The notes beneath the pieces are model-generated. The model ran no database searches and was not told the origin of the DNA. It saw only the letters and a list, made by a program, of their open reading frames with translations. Below, piece after piece: positions 16,559 to 26,222 of a DNA stretch of 64,000 nt (position 1 is the first letter of the stretch; the number at the start of each line of letters is the position of its first letter). Both the position numbers and the translations under genes were made by a program. The stretch comes from Thalassospira lucentensis (GTDB lineage Bacteria > Pseudomonadota > Alphaproteobacteria > Rhodospirillales > Thalassospiraceae): contig NZ_JAATOV010000001.1 of the NCBI RefSeq assembly GCF_011806425.1, positions 744,001-808,000 of the forward strand, written 5' to 3'.

Positions 16559-16738
16559 ATGAAGATCACCGAAGAAATCAAAGTCGGCAGCCTAAATATT
16601 GCCTGTGACGGCGGAAAAGGTCACCTTGGCCATCCGACCGTGTACCTCAATCTTGAGGAAAACGGCGAAGTGGTTTGCCCATACTGCTCAAAAAAATATA
16701 TCTTCGACAAATCCCAAGCCGAACACGCCGCCCATTAA
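16559..16738 (+). CDS. Zinc-finger (zf-CHCC) protein, NDUFS6-like
   Basis: A 59-residue small zinc-binding protein. The CHCC pattern is clear: a Cys in NIACDGG, a His in GHLGHPTVYL, and the pair CPYC followed by the usual aromatic KYIF. This is the domain of mitochondrial complex I accessory subunit NDUFS6, common as a stand-alone protein in alphaproteobacteria and thought to assist respiratory complex or Fe-S assembly (family knowledge, not shown here). I chose ATG 16559; a GTG at 16517 would add 14 unconserved residues. It precedes trpB by 125 bp on the same strand, where many relatives have trpF. Confidence 0.85.
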   Translation: MKITEEIKVGSLNIACDGGKGHLGHPTVYLNLEENGEVVCPYCSKKYIFDKSQAEHAAH

Positions 16739-16863
16739 TCCGTTACGCCCATTCTTGGGTACAGTAAACAGCCAGCGCGACAAATTCTGTTTGCGCTGCG
16801 GATTAATCCGTCGTCGCCAGCCTATGCCGCATGTCATTTGCGGCCTACCCACGGGGAATTTCT

Positions 16864-18087
16864 ATGACGTCTTCATCGCCCAAGCCCAACAGCTACCGCA
16901 CCTTACCCGATACAGACGGACATTTTGGTAATTACGGCGGACGTTTCGTCGCCGAGACCTTGATGCCGCTGATTCTTGAGCTCGAGCAGGCCTATAAAGA
17001 CGCCAAGAATGACCCGGAGTTCCAAAAAGAGCTCGATTATTATCTGAAATATTATGTCGGTCGCCCAAGCCCGCTTTATTTCGCAGAGCGCATGACCGAA
17101 GAACTTGGCGGCGCCAAGATCTATTTCAAGCGTGACGAGCTCAACCACACCGGCGCGCACAAAATCAATAACTGTATCGGCCAGATCCTGTTGGCGATGC
17201 GTATGGGCAAAACCCGTATCATTGCTGAAACCGGCGCCGGTCAGCACGGTGTTGCCACGGCAACCGTTTGCGCCCGTTTTGGCCTGCCTTGCACGGTTTA
17301 CATGGGCGCCAAAGACATCGAACGTCAGTCGCCCAACGTATTTCGCATGAAGCTTCTGGGCGCTGAAGTCAAAGCGGTCGAATCGGGTTCGCGTTCCTTG
17401 AAAGACGCGATGAACGAAGCACTGCGCGACTGGGTTACCAATGTCGATGATACGTTCTACATCATCGGTACCGCGGCTGGCCCGCACCCGTATCCGGAAC
17501 TTGTTCGTGATTTCCAGTCTGTCATCGGCAACGAAGCCAAAGAACAGATCATGGAAGCCGAAGGCCGCCTGCCCGACCTTTTGGTTGCGGCCATCGGCGG
17601 TGGTTCAAACGCCATTGGCCTCTTCCATCCGTTCCTTGATGACAAGGATGTTGAAATTACCGGCGTCGAAGCCGCGGGCCATGGTGTCCATACCGGCAAG
17701 CATGCCGCCAGCCTGACCGCCGGCGCACCGGGCGTTCTGCATGGTAACCGCACCTATCTTTTGATGGATGATGACGGTCAGATCACCGAAGCAGACTCGA
17801 TTTCTGCTGGTCTCGATTATCCGGGCATTGGTCCAGAACATAGCTGGCTTAAAGATATCGGCCGCGTCGATTACGTCGCGATCACCGACAAAGAAGCCCT
17901 TGAAGCATTTAAGCTTTGTTCGGAATGCGAAGGCATTATTCCTGCCCTTGAGCCAAGCCACGCCTTGGCCCATGTCATGAAAATCGCACCGAAAATGAGC
18001 AAAGACAAAATCATCATCGTCAATCTGTGTGGCCGTGGTGACAAAGACATCTTTACTGTGGCCGAAGCACTGGGAGTGAAACTGTGA
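16864..18087 (+). CDS. trpB: Tryptophan synthase beta chain
   Basis: A 407-residue PLP enzyme that condenses indole with serine to give tryptophan. Diagnostic features: [16 protein letters not shown] at 19-34, the PLP Schiff-base lysine K100 in [17 protein letters not shown], the phosphate-binding glycine run AAIGGGSNA, and [16 protein letters not shown] 16864 has GGGGA just upstream; an in-frame extension to 16831 is not conserved. It overlaps trpA by four bases (GTGA), as expected for the alpha2-beta2 complex. No attenuator-like leader is visible ahead of it, and trpF is not adjacent in this window. Confidence 0.97.
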   Translation: MTSSSPKPNSYRTLPDTDGHFGNYGGRFVAETLMPLILELEQAYKDAKNDPEFQKELDYYLKYYVGRPSPLYFAERMTEELGGAKIYFKRDELNHTGAHKINNCIGQILLAMRMGKTRIIAETGAGQHGVATATVCARFGLPCTVYMGAKDIERQSPNVFRMKLLGAEVKAVESGSRSLKDAMNEALRDWVTNVDDTFYIIGTAAGPHPYPELVRDFQSVIGNEAKEQIMEAEGRLPDLLVAAIGGGSNAIGLFHPFLDDKDVEITGVEAAGHGVHTGKHAASLTAGAPGVLHGNRTYLLMDDDGQITEADSISAGLDYPGIGPEHSWLKDIGRVDYVAITDKEALEAFKLCSECEGIIPALEPSHALAHVMKIAPKMSKDKIIIVNLCGRGDKDIFTVAEALGVKL

Positions 18088-18932
18088 GCGACGCAATCAT
18101 CGGCGGCAAAGACCGCATCGAAAAACGTTTTGCCAAGCTCAAGGAAGAAGGCCGTGCGGGTCTTGTCACCTTTATCACCGCAGGCGACCCGGACCCAGAA
18201 GCATCGTTTGAGATTCTAAAAGCCCTGCCAGAAGCCGGTGCCGATATCATCGAACTTGGCATGCCGTTCACCGATCCGATGGCCGATGGCCCGGCCATTC
18301 AGGAAGCATCGAACCGTGCGCTTGCTGCGGGCATGCATATGCGCAAAACCTTGTCGCTGGTGCGCGGTTTCCGTGATCAGGATCATGAAACGCCGATCAT
18401 TCTGATGGGATATTACAACCCGATTTATATCTATGGGGTTGCCGAATTCCTTGAAGACGCCCGCAATGCCGGGGTTGATGGCCTGATTGTGGTAGATTTG
18501 CCACCAGAAGAAGACGCAGAACTTTGTGTTCCGACCGTGGAAAAGGGTCTATCGTTCATTCGACTGACCACACCGACCTCTGATGACAAGCGTCTGCCGA
18601 AACTTGTGCAGAATACATCTGGCTTTGTTTACTATGTTTCGGTTGCCGGGGTTACCGGTGCCGGATCAGCCAGCAATGAACAGATTATCGAAGCAATGGA
18701 ACGCCTGCATCGCCATACCGACCTTCCGATTGCGGTTGGTTTTGGTATCAAGACCGCAGCCCAGGCTGCTGATGTTGCCAAACAGGCAGACGCAGCCGTG
18801 GTTGGGTCGGCAATTGTATCAAAAATTGCCGAAAGTCTTGACGAAAACGGCAAGGCCACCGATAAGACCGCCTCTATGGTGACTGGCCTTGTACGCGAAC
18901 TTGCAGACGGGGTCCGAAACGCGCGTAAATAA
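18084..18932 (+). CDS. trpA: Tryptophan synthase alpha chain
   Basis: A 282-residue TIM-barrel enzyme that splits indole-3-glycerol phosphate into indole and glyceraldehyde-3-phosphate, with indole channelled to TrpB. The catalytic glutamate is in [17 protein letters not shown] and the catalytic aspartate is the second one in FTDPMAD; the phosphate-binding loop VGFGIKTA and VVGSAIV near the C-terminus are intact. Length is slightly above the 268 of E. coli. The GTG start overlaps the trpB stop (GTGA). accD follows after 57 bp, so trpB-trpA-accD-folC probably form one transcription unit, the common alphaproteobacterial order. Confidence 0.97.
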   Translation: MSDAIIGGKDRIEKRFAKLKEEGRAGLVTFITAGDPDPEASFEILKALPEAGADIIELGMPFTDPMADGPAIQEASNRALAAGMHMRKTLSLVRGFRDQDHETPIILMGYYNPIYIYGVAEFLEDARNAGVDGLIVVDLPPEEDAELCVPTVEKGLSFIRLTTPTSDDKRLPKLVQNTSGFVYYVSVAGVTGAGSASNEQIIEAMERLHRHTDLPIAVGFGIKTAAQAADVAKQADAAVVGSAIVSKIAESLDENGKATDKTASMVTGLVRELADGVRNARK

Positions 18933-18989
18933 TCACGCGGCGTTGAGAAAAGAACCGGTATAGACAGAACCTAAGGATCAGTATCCGAT

Positions 18990-19913
18990 ATGTCGTGGCT
19001 GACTGAATTCGTCCGTCCAAAGATTCAACAACTTGTTCGCCGGACAGATGTGCCCGAAAATCTTTGGCACAAATGCCCATCATGCGAACAGATGATTTTC
19101 CACCGTGATCTGGCAAAGAACAATCATGTTTGCCAGCATTGTGGGCATCATATGCGGATTTCCGCGAAAAACCGTCTTGAACTCCTGTTTGATGAAGGTA
19201 AATACCAAACCATCGAACTGCCGAATGTTCCGGTCGATCCGCTGAAATTCCGTGATCAGAAAAAATACACCGACCGTGTTAAGGCAGCACAGGCCAAGTC
19301 CGATTTCAAGGACGCACTGGCTGTTGCCCATGGTGAGGTCGGTGGCCATCCCACGGTGATTGCTGTTTTCGATTTCTCCTTTATGGCGGGATCGATGGGC
19401 ATGGCCGTTGGCGAAGGCATCGTTGCTGCCGCCGAACTGGCATCGGTTCAAGATGCAGCCCTGATCATCGTTCCGGCATCGGGCGGTGCACGTATGCAAG
19501 AAGGCATTCTCAGCCTGATGCAGATGGCCCGCACCACGGCTGCGATCGAAAAGGTCAAAGAAAAAGGCCTGCCCTATTTCGTGCTGCTGACCGATCCGAC
19601 CACCGGGGGTGTTTCGGCATCCTTTGCGATGCTTGGTGACATTCAGATCGCCGAACCGGGTGCCCTGATTGGCTTTGCTGGTCGGCGCGTGATTGAAAAC
19701 ACCATTCGCGAAAAACTGCCTGATGATTTCCAGACAGCGGAATACCTGCTGGAACATGGCATGGTCGATATGGTGGTCCCGCGCAACGAATTGAACGAGA
19801 CCTTTGGCCGATTGATCGACATGATCCGTCGCACCAAGCCGGGTGCGTCAATCGTTCCGATCAAGGATGCCAAGAATAAGTCGGACGCCAAAGGTGCCCA
19901 AACAGACAAGTAA
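18990..19913 (+). CDS. accD: Acetyl-CoA carboxylase carboxyltransferase beta subunit
   Basis: A 307-residue subunit of the carboxyltransferase that makes malonyl-CoA for fatty-acid synthesis, partner of AccA. The N-terminal four-cysteine zinc ribbon is intact (C29-x2-C32 and C48-x2-C51), followed by the crotonase-type core with SGGARMQEG and LTDPTTGGVSASFAMLGD. The C-terminus carries a lysine-rich tail. It has AAGGA upstream. Its 3' end overlaps the beginning of folC by about 20 bases if folC starts at GTG 19894. It lies between trpA and folC in a housekeeping cluster and shows nothing unusual. Confidence 0.97.
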   Translation: MSWLTEFVRPKIQQLVRRTDVPENLWHKCPSCEQMIFHRDLAKNNHVCQHCGHHMRISAKNRLELLFDEGKYQTIELPNVPVDPLKFRDQKKYTDRVKAAQAKSDFKDALAVAHGEVGGHPTVIAVFDFSFMAGSMGMAVGEGIVAAAELASVQDAALIIVPASGGARMQEGILSLMQMARTTAAIEKVKEKGLPYFVLLTDPTTGGVSASFAMLGDIQIAEPGALIGFAGRRVIENTIREKLPDDFQTAEYLLEHGMVDMVVPRNELNETFGRLIDMIRRTKPGASIVPIKDAKNKSDAKGAQTDK

Positions 19914-21204
19914 CCTTGCCAAAAGCGACGCAATCATTGCGCGCCTTGGGCAGTTGCACCCGAAAGTCATCGATCTTTCACTCGGGCGGATTACCCGGCT
20001 TCTTGAGAAGCTTGGTAATCCGCACCTGAGCCTGCCGCCTGTCATCCATTTGGCGGGCACCAATGGCAAGGGCTCGACCCAGGCTTATTTGCGCGCCATC
20101 TATGAGGCAGCTGGCCTACGGGTTCATTGCTCTACCTCCCCGCATCTGGTGCGCTTCCACGAACGCATTACCCTTGCCGGGCGGCAAATTTCCGAACAAG
20201 CCCTTTGTGACCTGCTCGAAGAAGTTGAAACCGCCAATGGCGGCGACAGCATTACCTTCTTTGAAATCACACAGGCCGCGGCTTTTCTTGCCTATGCACG
20301 CATTCCGGCCGATGTTTTAATCTTGGAAACCGGACTTGGCGGGCGCGTGGATGCATCAAACGTGCTGGAAAGCCCCGCCGCCACCGTGATCACGCCGATC
20401 TCGCTGGATCATCAGGGTTTCCTTGGCGATACCATTGCCAAAATTGCCTTTGAAAAGGCCGGGATCATGAAACCCGGTGTGGTCAGCATTTTGGCCCCGC
20501 AAACGCTTGAAGCATTCGATACCCTGATCCGGCACGCCAACACCATCAACGCGCCGGTCTTTAACGACTTTGAAGTCCGCGACGAAACGCCGTCTGGCTT
20601 TACGTTACGGATAGGCAACGAAATGCTCGACCTGCCGCGACCTGCACTTGCGGGGCATCATCAATATATCAATGCCGCCACCGCCATTGCCGCCGTGCGT
20701 CAGGCCAATATTCCCGGCTGTGATGGCATGGATCGTGATGTTCTGGCCAAGGGATTGCGCGCTGCCCGCTGGCCCGCGCGCCTTCAGCGCCTTGAACAAG
20801 GCCCACTGATTGATGCCCTGCCAAAGGACTGCACACTGATCCTTGATGGTGGGCATAATATCGCCGCCTCAGAAGCCATCGCAGAATGGCTGTCACAGCA
20901 GCCGGACGGCGAAACATTGGCCATTGTCGGTATGCTTGATAACCGCGATCCTGTGGCGTTCTTAAAGCCGCTGGCACCGCATATCTCGGCATTGGCGGGG
21001 ATTAAAATCCCCAGCGACCACGAAGCCCACGATGCCGCCACACTGCAAAATGCGGGCAAAACATGCGGCATTGCCCAAAGCCACGCCTGCCGTGACTTGG
21101 AACAGGCCATGGCTGTGCTTTTAAAAGAAAACCCGACACCCTCGCGGATTTTGATCCTTGGATCGCTATATCTAGCCGGTGTGGTTCTGGAAAATCATTC
21201 TTGA
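19894..21204 (+). CDS. folC: Folylpolyglutamate synthase / dihydrofolate synthase
   Basis: A 436-residue Mur-ligase-like enzyme that joins glutamate to dihydropteroate or folate with ATP. It shows the P-loop IHLAGTNGKGST, the folate region STSPHLVRFHERI, the metal/ATP region ETGLGGRVDASNV with TPISLDHQGFLG, and the C-terminal LDGGHN. The open frame reaches back to 19843 inside accD; the most plausible start is GTG 19894, giving MPKQTSNLAKSDAIIARL, because no ATG lies between there and the conserved region. Start confidence is moderate, function high. It is the last gene of the trpB-trpA-accD-folC series. Confidence 0.92.
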   Translation: MPKQTSNLAKSDAIIARLGQLHPKVIDLSLGRITRLLEKLGNPHLSLPPVIHLAGTNGKGSTQAYLRAIYEAAGLRVHCSTSPHLVRFHERITLAGRQISEQALCDLLEEVETANGGDSITFFEITQAAAFLAYARIPADVLILETGLGGRVDASNVLESPAATVITPISLDHQGFLGDTIAKIAFEKAGIMKPGVVSILAPQTLEAFDTLIRHANTINAPVFNDFEVRDETPSGFTLRIGNEMLDLPRPALAGHHQYINAATAIAAVRQANIPGCDGMDRDVLAKGLRAARWPARLQRLEQGPLIDALPKDCTLILDGGHNIAASEAIAEWLSQQPDGETLAIVGMLDNRDPVAFLKPLAPHISALAGIKIPSDHEAHDAATLQNAGKTCGIAQSHACRDLEQAMAVLLKENPTPSRILILGSLYLAGVVLENHS

Positions 21205-21293
21205 ACGGGTAGCAGCCGCGCTGGTCTTTTAGGCCGGACATGGGATGGTTGCGACCAGCCCCAAGCCCCGCGTCACCAAAGCATTTCCCAAGC

Positions 21294-22079
21294 TTAGATT
21301 TCGGGCAGGCTGACCTTGCCACCCTTGCGGTTCAAACGCCCACCACCGCCGCTGGATTGCGGACCACCATCGGTGCTGCGCAAACGCAAGTTCCCTGGTT
21401 TCTGGACCTTGCGCCGGTCCTGATGCACACCGGGCGGCAGGCCTTTTTGCCGTGCTGGTTCTGCCGGGTCGGCCCATGACAGCACGTCGGGGTTTTTCAA
21501 ATTATCGCGACGGACCTTGCGTTTGGTGATCCACGTATAGCCAAGGATATACAACAAGAAACCGCCAACCCCGGCGGTCAGGATCAAGAATTGCAGGACG
21601 GGGACAAAACTGCCAAACAGTGCGCCCCCACCATAGATCATGAAAATACAAAGGGCGGCCACTGGCGCCAACGCCAAAAAGAATACGCCACGTACCTTGT
21701 GGCGAATCGGCCGGTAATGCATCAGCATCGCATAGAACAGATACATCAACGCGACAAACACCACGAGTTTGATCAGCAAAACAAAATGATCAAAACTGGC
21801 AAGTCGTTGGTTTCGTTCGTAAATCCCAAAGAAAACAAACAGCCCATGCACCAGCAACGCAAAACTGCCAAAGGTTAGGACAAAGCGCAGCCACGCAGTG
21901 ACGCTGAATAACCTGCGCCAGCCGCTTTCGTTCGCACCGTTGGTACGACGACTATCTTGCTTCTTTTTGCCGTTCCGGTTGGATCGCCTCGTATCAATCG
22001 AAAGCTCTCCGACCGGTCCTGCCGTCTCAACGCCGATGCCTTTTGGGCGAAATACCGGCTTGGTTGTTTTCCGGGCCAC
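21294..22079 (-). CDS. Hypothetical four-helix membrane protein
   Basis: A 261-residue protein I cannot assign. Residues 1-55 are basic and polar (KKKQDSRRTNG), then four membrane helices follow at roughly 63-85, 100-121, 130-150 and 158-180, and an 80-residue basic, Gly/Pro-rich cytoplasmic tail (RQKGLPPGVHQDRRKVQKPGNLRLRSTDGG) ends the protein. No catalytic motif is visible. The GTG start has GGGAG nine bases upstream and is divergent from polA with a 300-bp spacer. It is convergent with folC, 89 bp from its stop. Composition matches the core genome. Confidence 0.75.
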   Translation of the reverse strand: MARKTTKPVFRPKGIGVETAGPVGELSIDTRRSNRNGKKKQDSRRTNGANESGWRRLFSVTAWLRFVLTFGSFALLVHGLFVFFGIYERNQRLASFDHFVLLIKLVVFVALMYLFYAMLMHYRPIRHKVRGVFFLALAPVAALCIFMIYGGGALFGSFVPVLQFLILTAGVGGFLLYILGYTWITKRKVRRDNLKNPDVLSWADPAEPARQKGLPPGVHQDRRKVQKPGNLRLRSTDGGPQSSGGGGRLNRKGGKVSLPEI

Positions 22080-22382
22080 GAGCCGGATCTCCCATACGCT
22101 TGGGATGAAGTGATATCCTCACCATACCAACACCGGGGCAGACTGATAAGCACAAACAGATGATCGGTTAAAAATCGTCCAAATCCCGGTGCTTAGGCCT
22201 ATCATATCGAAATCGAAATATATTACAGACAGTTACGCGCAAACTGCATTTTCCCCGGGGCACGGTTTTGTCAGCAGACCGCATTTGCTTTTGCGATGTG
22301 GCTCAGCGCACCCTCGACTTACGAGCGCGGATCGGGCATTCTGCGGGCCAACATGATCCTCGAACATAAGAGCAATAGACGC

Positions 22383-25229
22383 ATGACAGATTCCGCCTCC
22401 ACCGACACCAAAACAGCCAGCGGCTCAAAACCGCGCCGCGTGGTCTTGGTTGACGGTTCCGGCTTTATTTTCCGCGCTTTTCACGCGCTGCCGCCAATGA
22501 CCAGCCCCGATGGCACCCCGGTCAATGCGGTTTACGGTTTCTGCACCATGCTGATGAAACTGCGCGAAGACACCAAGCCCGATCACATGGCGGTCATTTT
22601 TGACACCAAGGGCAAGTCTTTCCGTAATGATTTCTATGATCAGTACAAGGCACATCGCCCGCCACCCCCCGAAGAACTGGTTCCGCAATTCGGCTTGATC
22701 CGTGATGCGACCCGCGCGTTTAACCTGCCTTCGATCGAGCTCGAAGGATACGAGGCCGACGATCTGATCGCGACCTATGCCCGTCAGGCCGAAGCAGACG
22801 GTGCCGACGTCATCATCGTCTCATCCGATAAGGATTTGATGCAGCTGGTCACCGACCGCGTACAGATGTTTGATGCGATGAAAAATCGCACCATCGGCGC
22901 GGCTGAGGTCATGGAGAAATTCGGCGTTGCGCCCGATAAAGTCATCGATATTCAGGCACTTGCGGGTGATTCAGTTGATAACGTTCCGGGTGTGCCGGGC
23001 ATCGGCGTAAAAACCGCGGCCCAGCTGATTGATGAATATGGCGATCTTGATTCGCTGCTGGAACGTGCAGGCGAAATTAAACAGCCAAAACGCCGCGAAA
23101 AACTGATCGAAAATGCCGAACTGGCCCGCATTTCCCGGCGTCTCGTCACCCTGAAAGTTGACGTGCCAGTGGTCGAACAGATCGATGGTTTTGAACTTAA
23201 AGAACCCGATCCCGAGGTTCTTTTAAGCTTTATCGCAAGTCACGGCTTTAAATCATTACTTTCTAAAGTAAAAGCAAAGTTCGGCGGCGATATCGAATTT
23301 GAATCGCCGACCCAACCGGGTGTTGGTGTCAATGATATCAAGGTCGAAAAGACCGAATATGAACTGATACAAGACGAAGACCGCCTAACGCATTGGATTG
23401 AAAAGGCCGAATATGCGGGCATCGTGGCGGTTGATACCGAAACCACGTCCCTTGATGCCCATCAGGCCAAACTGGTCGGCATTTCGCTTTCGACCGAGCC
23501 GGGCAATGGCTGCTACATCCCGCTTGGCCACGGTAAAATCACCGACAGCGAAGATGCCAAGGGTACACAAGGCGGTTTTGATTTTGGCGATGCGGATGAC
23601 GAACCGGCCAAAAGCGACGCCCCAAAACAAATCCCGCTTGATCGCGCGATTGAGCTGATCAAACCGCTGTTACAAGATCCGGGTGTCCTGAAAGTCGGGC
23701 AGAACCTTAAATACGATATGATTGTTCTGTCCCGTCATGGCATTGATGTTGCCCCGATGGATGACACCATGGTGCTGTCCTATGTCCTTGATGGCACCAG
23801 CCACGGACATGGCATGGACGAACTGGCCGATCTGCATCTTGGCTATCAACCGATTAAGTTCTCGGACGTGTGCGGGTCTGGCAAAAACCAGATTACCTTT
23901 GATCAGGTACCCCTTGATAAGGCGCTTGATTACGCCGCCGAGGATGCTGACATCACCCTTCGCCTGCATCGATTGTTAAAACCGCGTATCGCGCAGGAAC
24001 ATATGGCCAGCGTCTATGAAACGCTGGACCGTCCGTTGGTGCCTGTCTTGGCCAAGATGGAACGTTTGGGCGTTAAGGTCGACACCGACATCCTTAAAAC
24101 CCTGTCCAATGACTTTGCCAAACGCATGGCGGTTTTGGAAGAAACCATCCATGAAATGGCCGGCGAACCCTTTAACCTTGGCAGTCCCAAGCAGCTTGGC
24201 GAAATCCTGTTTGATAAAATGAGCCTGCCGGGGGGCAAGAAAACCAAAACCGGCGCTTGGCAAACTGGTGCAGATGTTTTGGAAGGATTGGCCGCACTTG
24301 GTCATAACCTGCCGACCAAGATTTTGGAATGGCGCCAGCTTTCAAAACTTAAAAGCACCTATACCGACGCCTTGGCACATCACGTCAACCCGCTGACCGG
24401 GCGCGTCCACACCAGTTACGGTCAGACAAACGTCAATACCGGGCGTCTGTCATCAAATGACCCGAACCTGCAAAACATCCCGATCCGCAGCGAAGAAGGC
24501 CGCAAAATCCGTACCGCCTTTGTCGCCGATAAGGGCTGCAAGCTTATTTCTGCCGACTATTCGCAGATTGAGTTGCGCCTTCTGGCCCATGTCGCCGAAA
24601 TCGACGCACTACGCGAAGCATTCAAAAATGGCGAGGATATCCACGCCGCAACCGCGTCCAAGGTGTTTGGCGTGCCGATCGAAGGCATGGACCCGATGGT
24701 CCGCCGTAAAGCCAAGGCAATTAACTTTGGCATCATCTATGGCATTTCCGCCTTTGGTTTGGCCAATCAGCTGGGCATCGCCCAAAAAGAAGCCAAGTCC
24801 TTTATCGAAGCCTATTTCGAGATTTATCCAGGTATTCGCGATTACATGGATGAAGCCAAGGAATTTGCCAAAAAGCATGGTCATGTACGCACCCTGTTTG
24901 GCCGCAACATCCATATCAGTGGCATCAATGACAAAAACGGCATGCGCCGAAGCTTTGGCGAACGTGCCGCGATTAACGCCCCTATTCAGGGCGGTGCTGC
25001 CGATATCATCAAACGCGCGATGATTGCGGTTCCGGGTGCTTTGGTTGATGCCGGGCTTAAAACCCGCATGCTATTGCAGGTCCACGATGAATTGATCTTT
25101 GAAGCCCCCGAAGACGAGGCCGAAAAAGCCACCAAAATCATCCGCGACGTTATGGAAAATGCCGCCCACCTGTCCGTACCGCTGATTGTTGACGCGGGCA
25201 TTGGTGATAGCTGGGCCGACGCGCACTAG
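22383..25229 (+). CDS. polA: DNA polymerase I
   Basis: A 948-residue repair and Okazaki-processing polymerase with all three domains: 5'-3' exonuclease at about 15-310 (VLVDGSGFIFRAFHALPP, YEADDLIATYA, DKDLMQLV, GDSVDNVPGVPGIG), 3'-5' proofreading exonuclease at about 330-560 (VAVDTETTSLD, KVGQNLKYD, and AAEDADITLRL with catalytic acids), and the polymerase domain (motif A SADYSQIELRLLAH, motif B RRKAKAINFGIIYG, motif C LQVHDELIFE). The open frame begins at 22296, but ATG 22383 (MTDSAST) is the first methionine near the conserved region. It contains an acidic insertion in the exonuclease domain (around GGFDFGDADDEPAKSD) that is not part of the usual fold. Confidence 0.96.
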   Translation: MTDSASTDTKTASGSKPRRVVLVDGSGFIFRAFHALPPMTSPDGTPVNAVYGFCTMLMKLREDTKPDHMAVIFDTKGKSFRNDFYDQYKAHRPPPPEELVPQFGLIRDATRAFNLPSIELEGYEADDLIATYARQAEADGADVIIVSSDKDLMQLVTDRVQMFDAMKNRTIGAAEVMEKFGVAPDKVIDIQALAGDSVDNVPGVPGIGVKTAAQLIDEYGDLDSLLERAGEIKQPKRREKLIENAELARISRRLVTLKVDVPVVEQIDGFELKEPDPEVLLSFIASHGFKSLLSKVKAKFGGDIEFESPTQPGVGVNDIKVEKTEYELIQDEDRLTHWIEKAEYAGIVAVDTETTSLDAHQAKLVGISLSTEPGNGCYIPLGHGKITDSEDAKGTQGGFDFGDADDEPAKSDAPKQIPLDRAIELIKPLLQDPGVLKVGQNLKYDMIVLSRHGIDVAPMDDTMVLSYVLDGTSHGHGMDELADLHLGYQPIKFSDVCGSGKNQITFDQVPLDKALDYAAEDADITLRLHRLLKPRIAQEHMASVYETLDRPLVPVLAKMERLGVKVDTDILKTLSNDFAKRMAVLEETIHEMAGEPFNLGSPKQLGEILFDKMSLPGGKKTKTGAWQTGADVLEGLAALGHNLPTKILEWRQLSKLKSTYTDALAHHVNPLTGRVHTSYGQTNVNTGRLSSNDPNLQNIPIRSEEGRKIRTAFVADKGCKLISADYSQIELRLLAHVAEIDALREAFKNGEDIHAATASKVFGVPIEGMDPMVRRKAKAINFGIIYGISAFGLANQLGIAQKEAKSFIEAYFEIYPGIRDYMDEAKEFAKKHGHVRTLFGRNIHISGINDKNGMRRSFGERAAINAPIQGGAADIIKRAMIAVPGALVDAGLKTRMLLQVHDELIFEAPEDEAEKATKIIRDVMENAAHLSVPLIVDAGIGDSWADAH

Positions 25230-25256
25230 AACCTGACAAAGACCAAACAAATACAA

Positions 25257-25293
25257 AACCCCGGCTGCACGAACGCAGCCGGGGTTTTTCTTT
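25257..25293 (+). terminator. Terminator of polA
   Basis: Perfect 12-bp stem AACCCCGGCTGC / GCAGCCGGGGTT with a six-base loop, followed by TTTCTTTT, 28 bases after the polA stop. The A-run before it may also let it serve dapB on the other strand. Confidence 0.92.
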
Positions 25294-25320
25294 TACGAAA
25301 CAGCGTATGTATCGGGCGGA

Positions 25321-26121
25321 TTAAAGACCCAAAACATCGCGCATGGAATAAAGACCCGGCTCTTTGCCCTCGGCCCATTTCGCGGCCCGAACGGCGCCCT
25401 TGGCAAAGACTTCGCGCGACGATGCCTTATGGGTAATCTCGATACGTTCCCCTTCGCAGGCAAACACCACCGTATGATCGCCGACAACATCGCCGCCACG
25501 CATGGTGGCAAAGCCGATTGTACCGTCCTCACGCGCGCCTGTGTGCCCATCGCGCGACCGCACCGACACATCATCAAGCACAACCCCACGGCCCTTCGCA
25601 GCCGCCTCACCAAGGCCAAGGGCTGTGCCGGACGGGGCATCGACCTTGTGCTTGTGGTGCATTTCAACGATTTCGATGTCGGCCACATCCTTATCAAGAA
25701 CACTTGCGACCTTTTCGACCAGCGCAAAGGCAAGGTTCACGCCCACACTCATGTTCGGCGCAAAGATAATCGGGGCTTTTTGCGCGGCAACCTTAAGCTC
25801 TTCTTTCTGATCATTGGAAAGGCCCGTGGTGCCGATCACAAGGATGGTGCCGGTTTCTGCTGCCAGTTTGGCGTGTTTCATGGTGGCTTCAGGTGCGGTG
25901 AAATCAATCACCGCATCAACGGCCTCAAACAGCGCCTTGGGATCATCACCAACCAAAACGCCACTTTCTTCCAGACCGGCAATCAGTGTCACATCCTTAC
26001 CGATAAACGCGCTACCGGGAAGATCCGTGCCACCACCAACGTCACATCCTTTGGTTCTGGCAGTTTCATTCACCAGCATCCGGCCCATACGACCAGCACA
26101 ACCAACAATCCCGACTTTCAT
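25321..26121 (-). CDS. dapB: 4-hydroxy-tetrahydrodipicolinate reductase
   Basis: A 266-residue NAD(P)H-dependent reductase of the lysine/diaminopimelate pathway. N-terminal dinucleotide motif VGCAGRMGRML at 4-14; the cofactor turn TDLPGSA; the catalytic His pair and lysine in EMHHKHKVDAPSGTA; a C-terminal segment RAAKWAEGKEPGLYSMRDVLGL typical of DapB. GGAGGAG lies eight bases before the ATG. It is convergent with polA. Length is close to the usual 270. The next minus-strand gene (aldo-keto reductase) ends only 101 bp upstream of the dapB start. Confidence 0.96.
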   Translation of the reverse strand: MKVGIVGCAGRMGRMLVNETARTKGCDVGGGTDLPGSAFIGKDVTLIAGLEESGVLVGDDPKALFEAVDAVIDFTAPEATMKHAKLAAETGTILVIGTTGLSNDQKEELKVAAQKAPIIFAPNMSVGVNLAFALVEKVASVLDKDVADIEIVEMHHKHKVDAPSGTALGLGEAAAKGRGVVLDDVSVRSRDGHTGAREDGTIGFATMRGGDVVGDHTVVFACEGERIEITHKASSREVFAKGAVRAAKWAEGKEPGLYSMRDVLGL

Positions 26122-26151
26122 TTCCGGTCTCCTCCGGCAAGTAATTTCAAA

Positions 26152-26183
26152 CGTGTGACTGCTTTAGCACATGCAGCCACACG
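26152..26183 (-). terminator. Weak hairpin downstream of the aldo-keto reductase gene
   Basis: Imperfect stem CGTGTGACTGC / GCAGCCACACG with one mismatch; the minus strand continues with TTTGAAATT, a poor T-tract. It may weakly terminate the aldo-keto reductase transcript before dapB. Confidence 0.4.
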
Positions 26184-26222
26184 ATGAAATCACCGGAAAT
26201 GCGCAAAACCCGCGAGACGGTA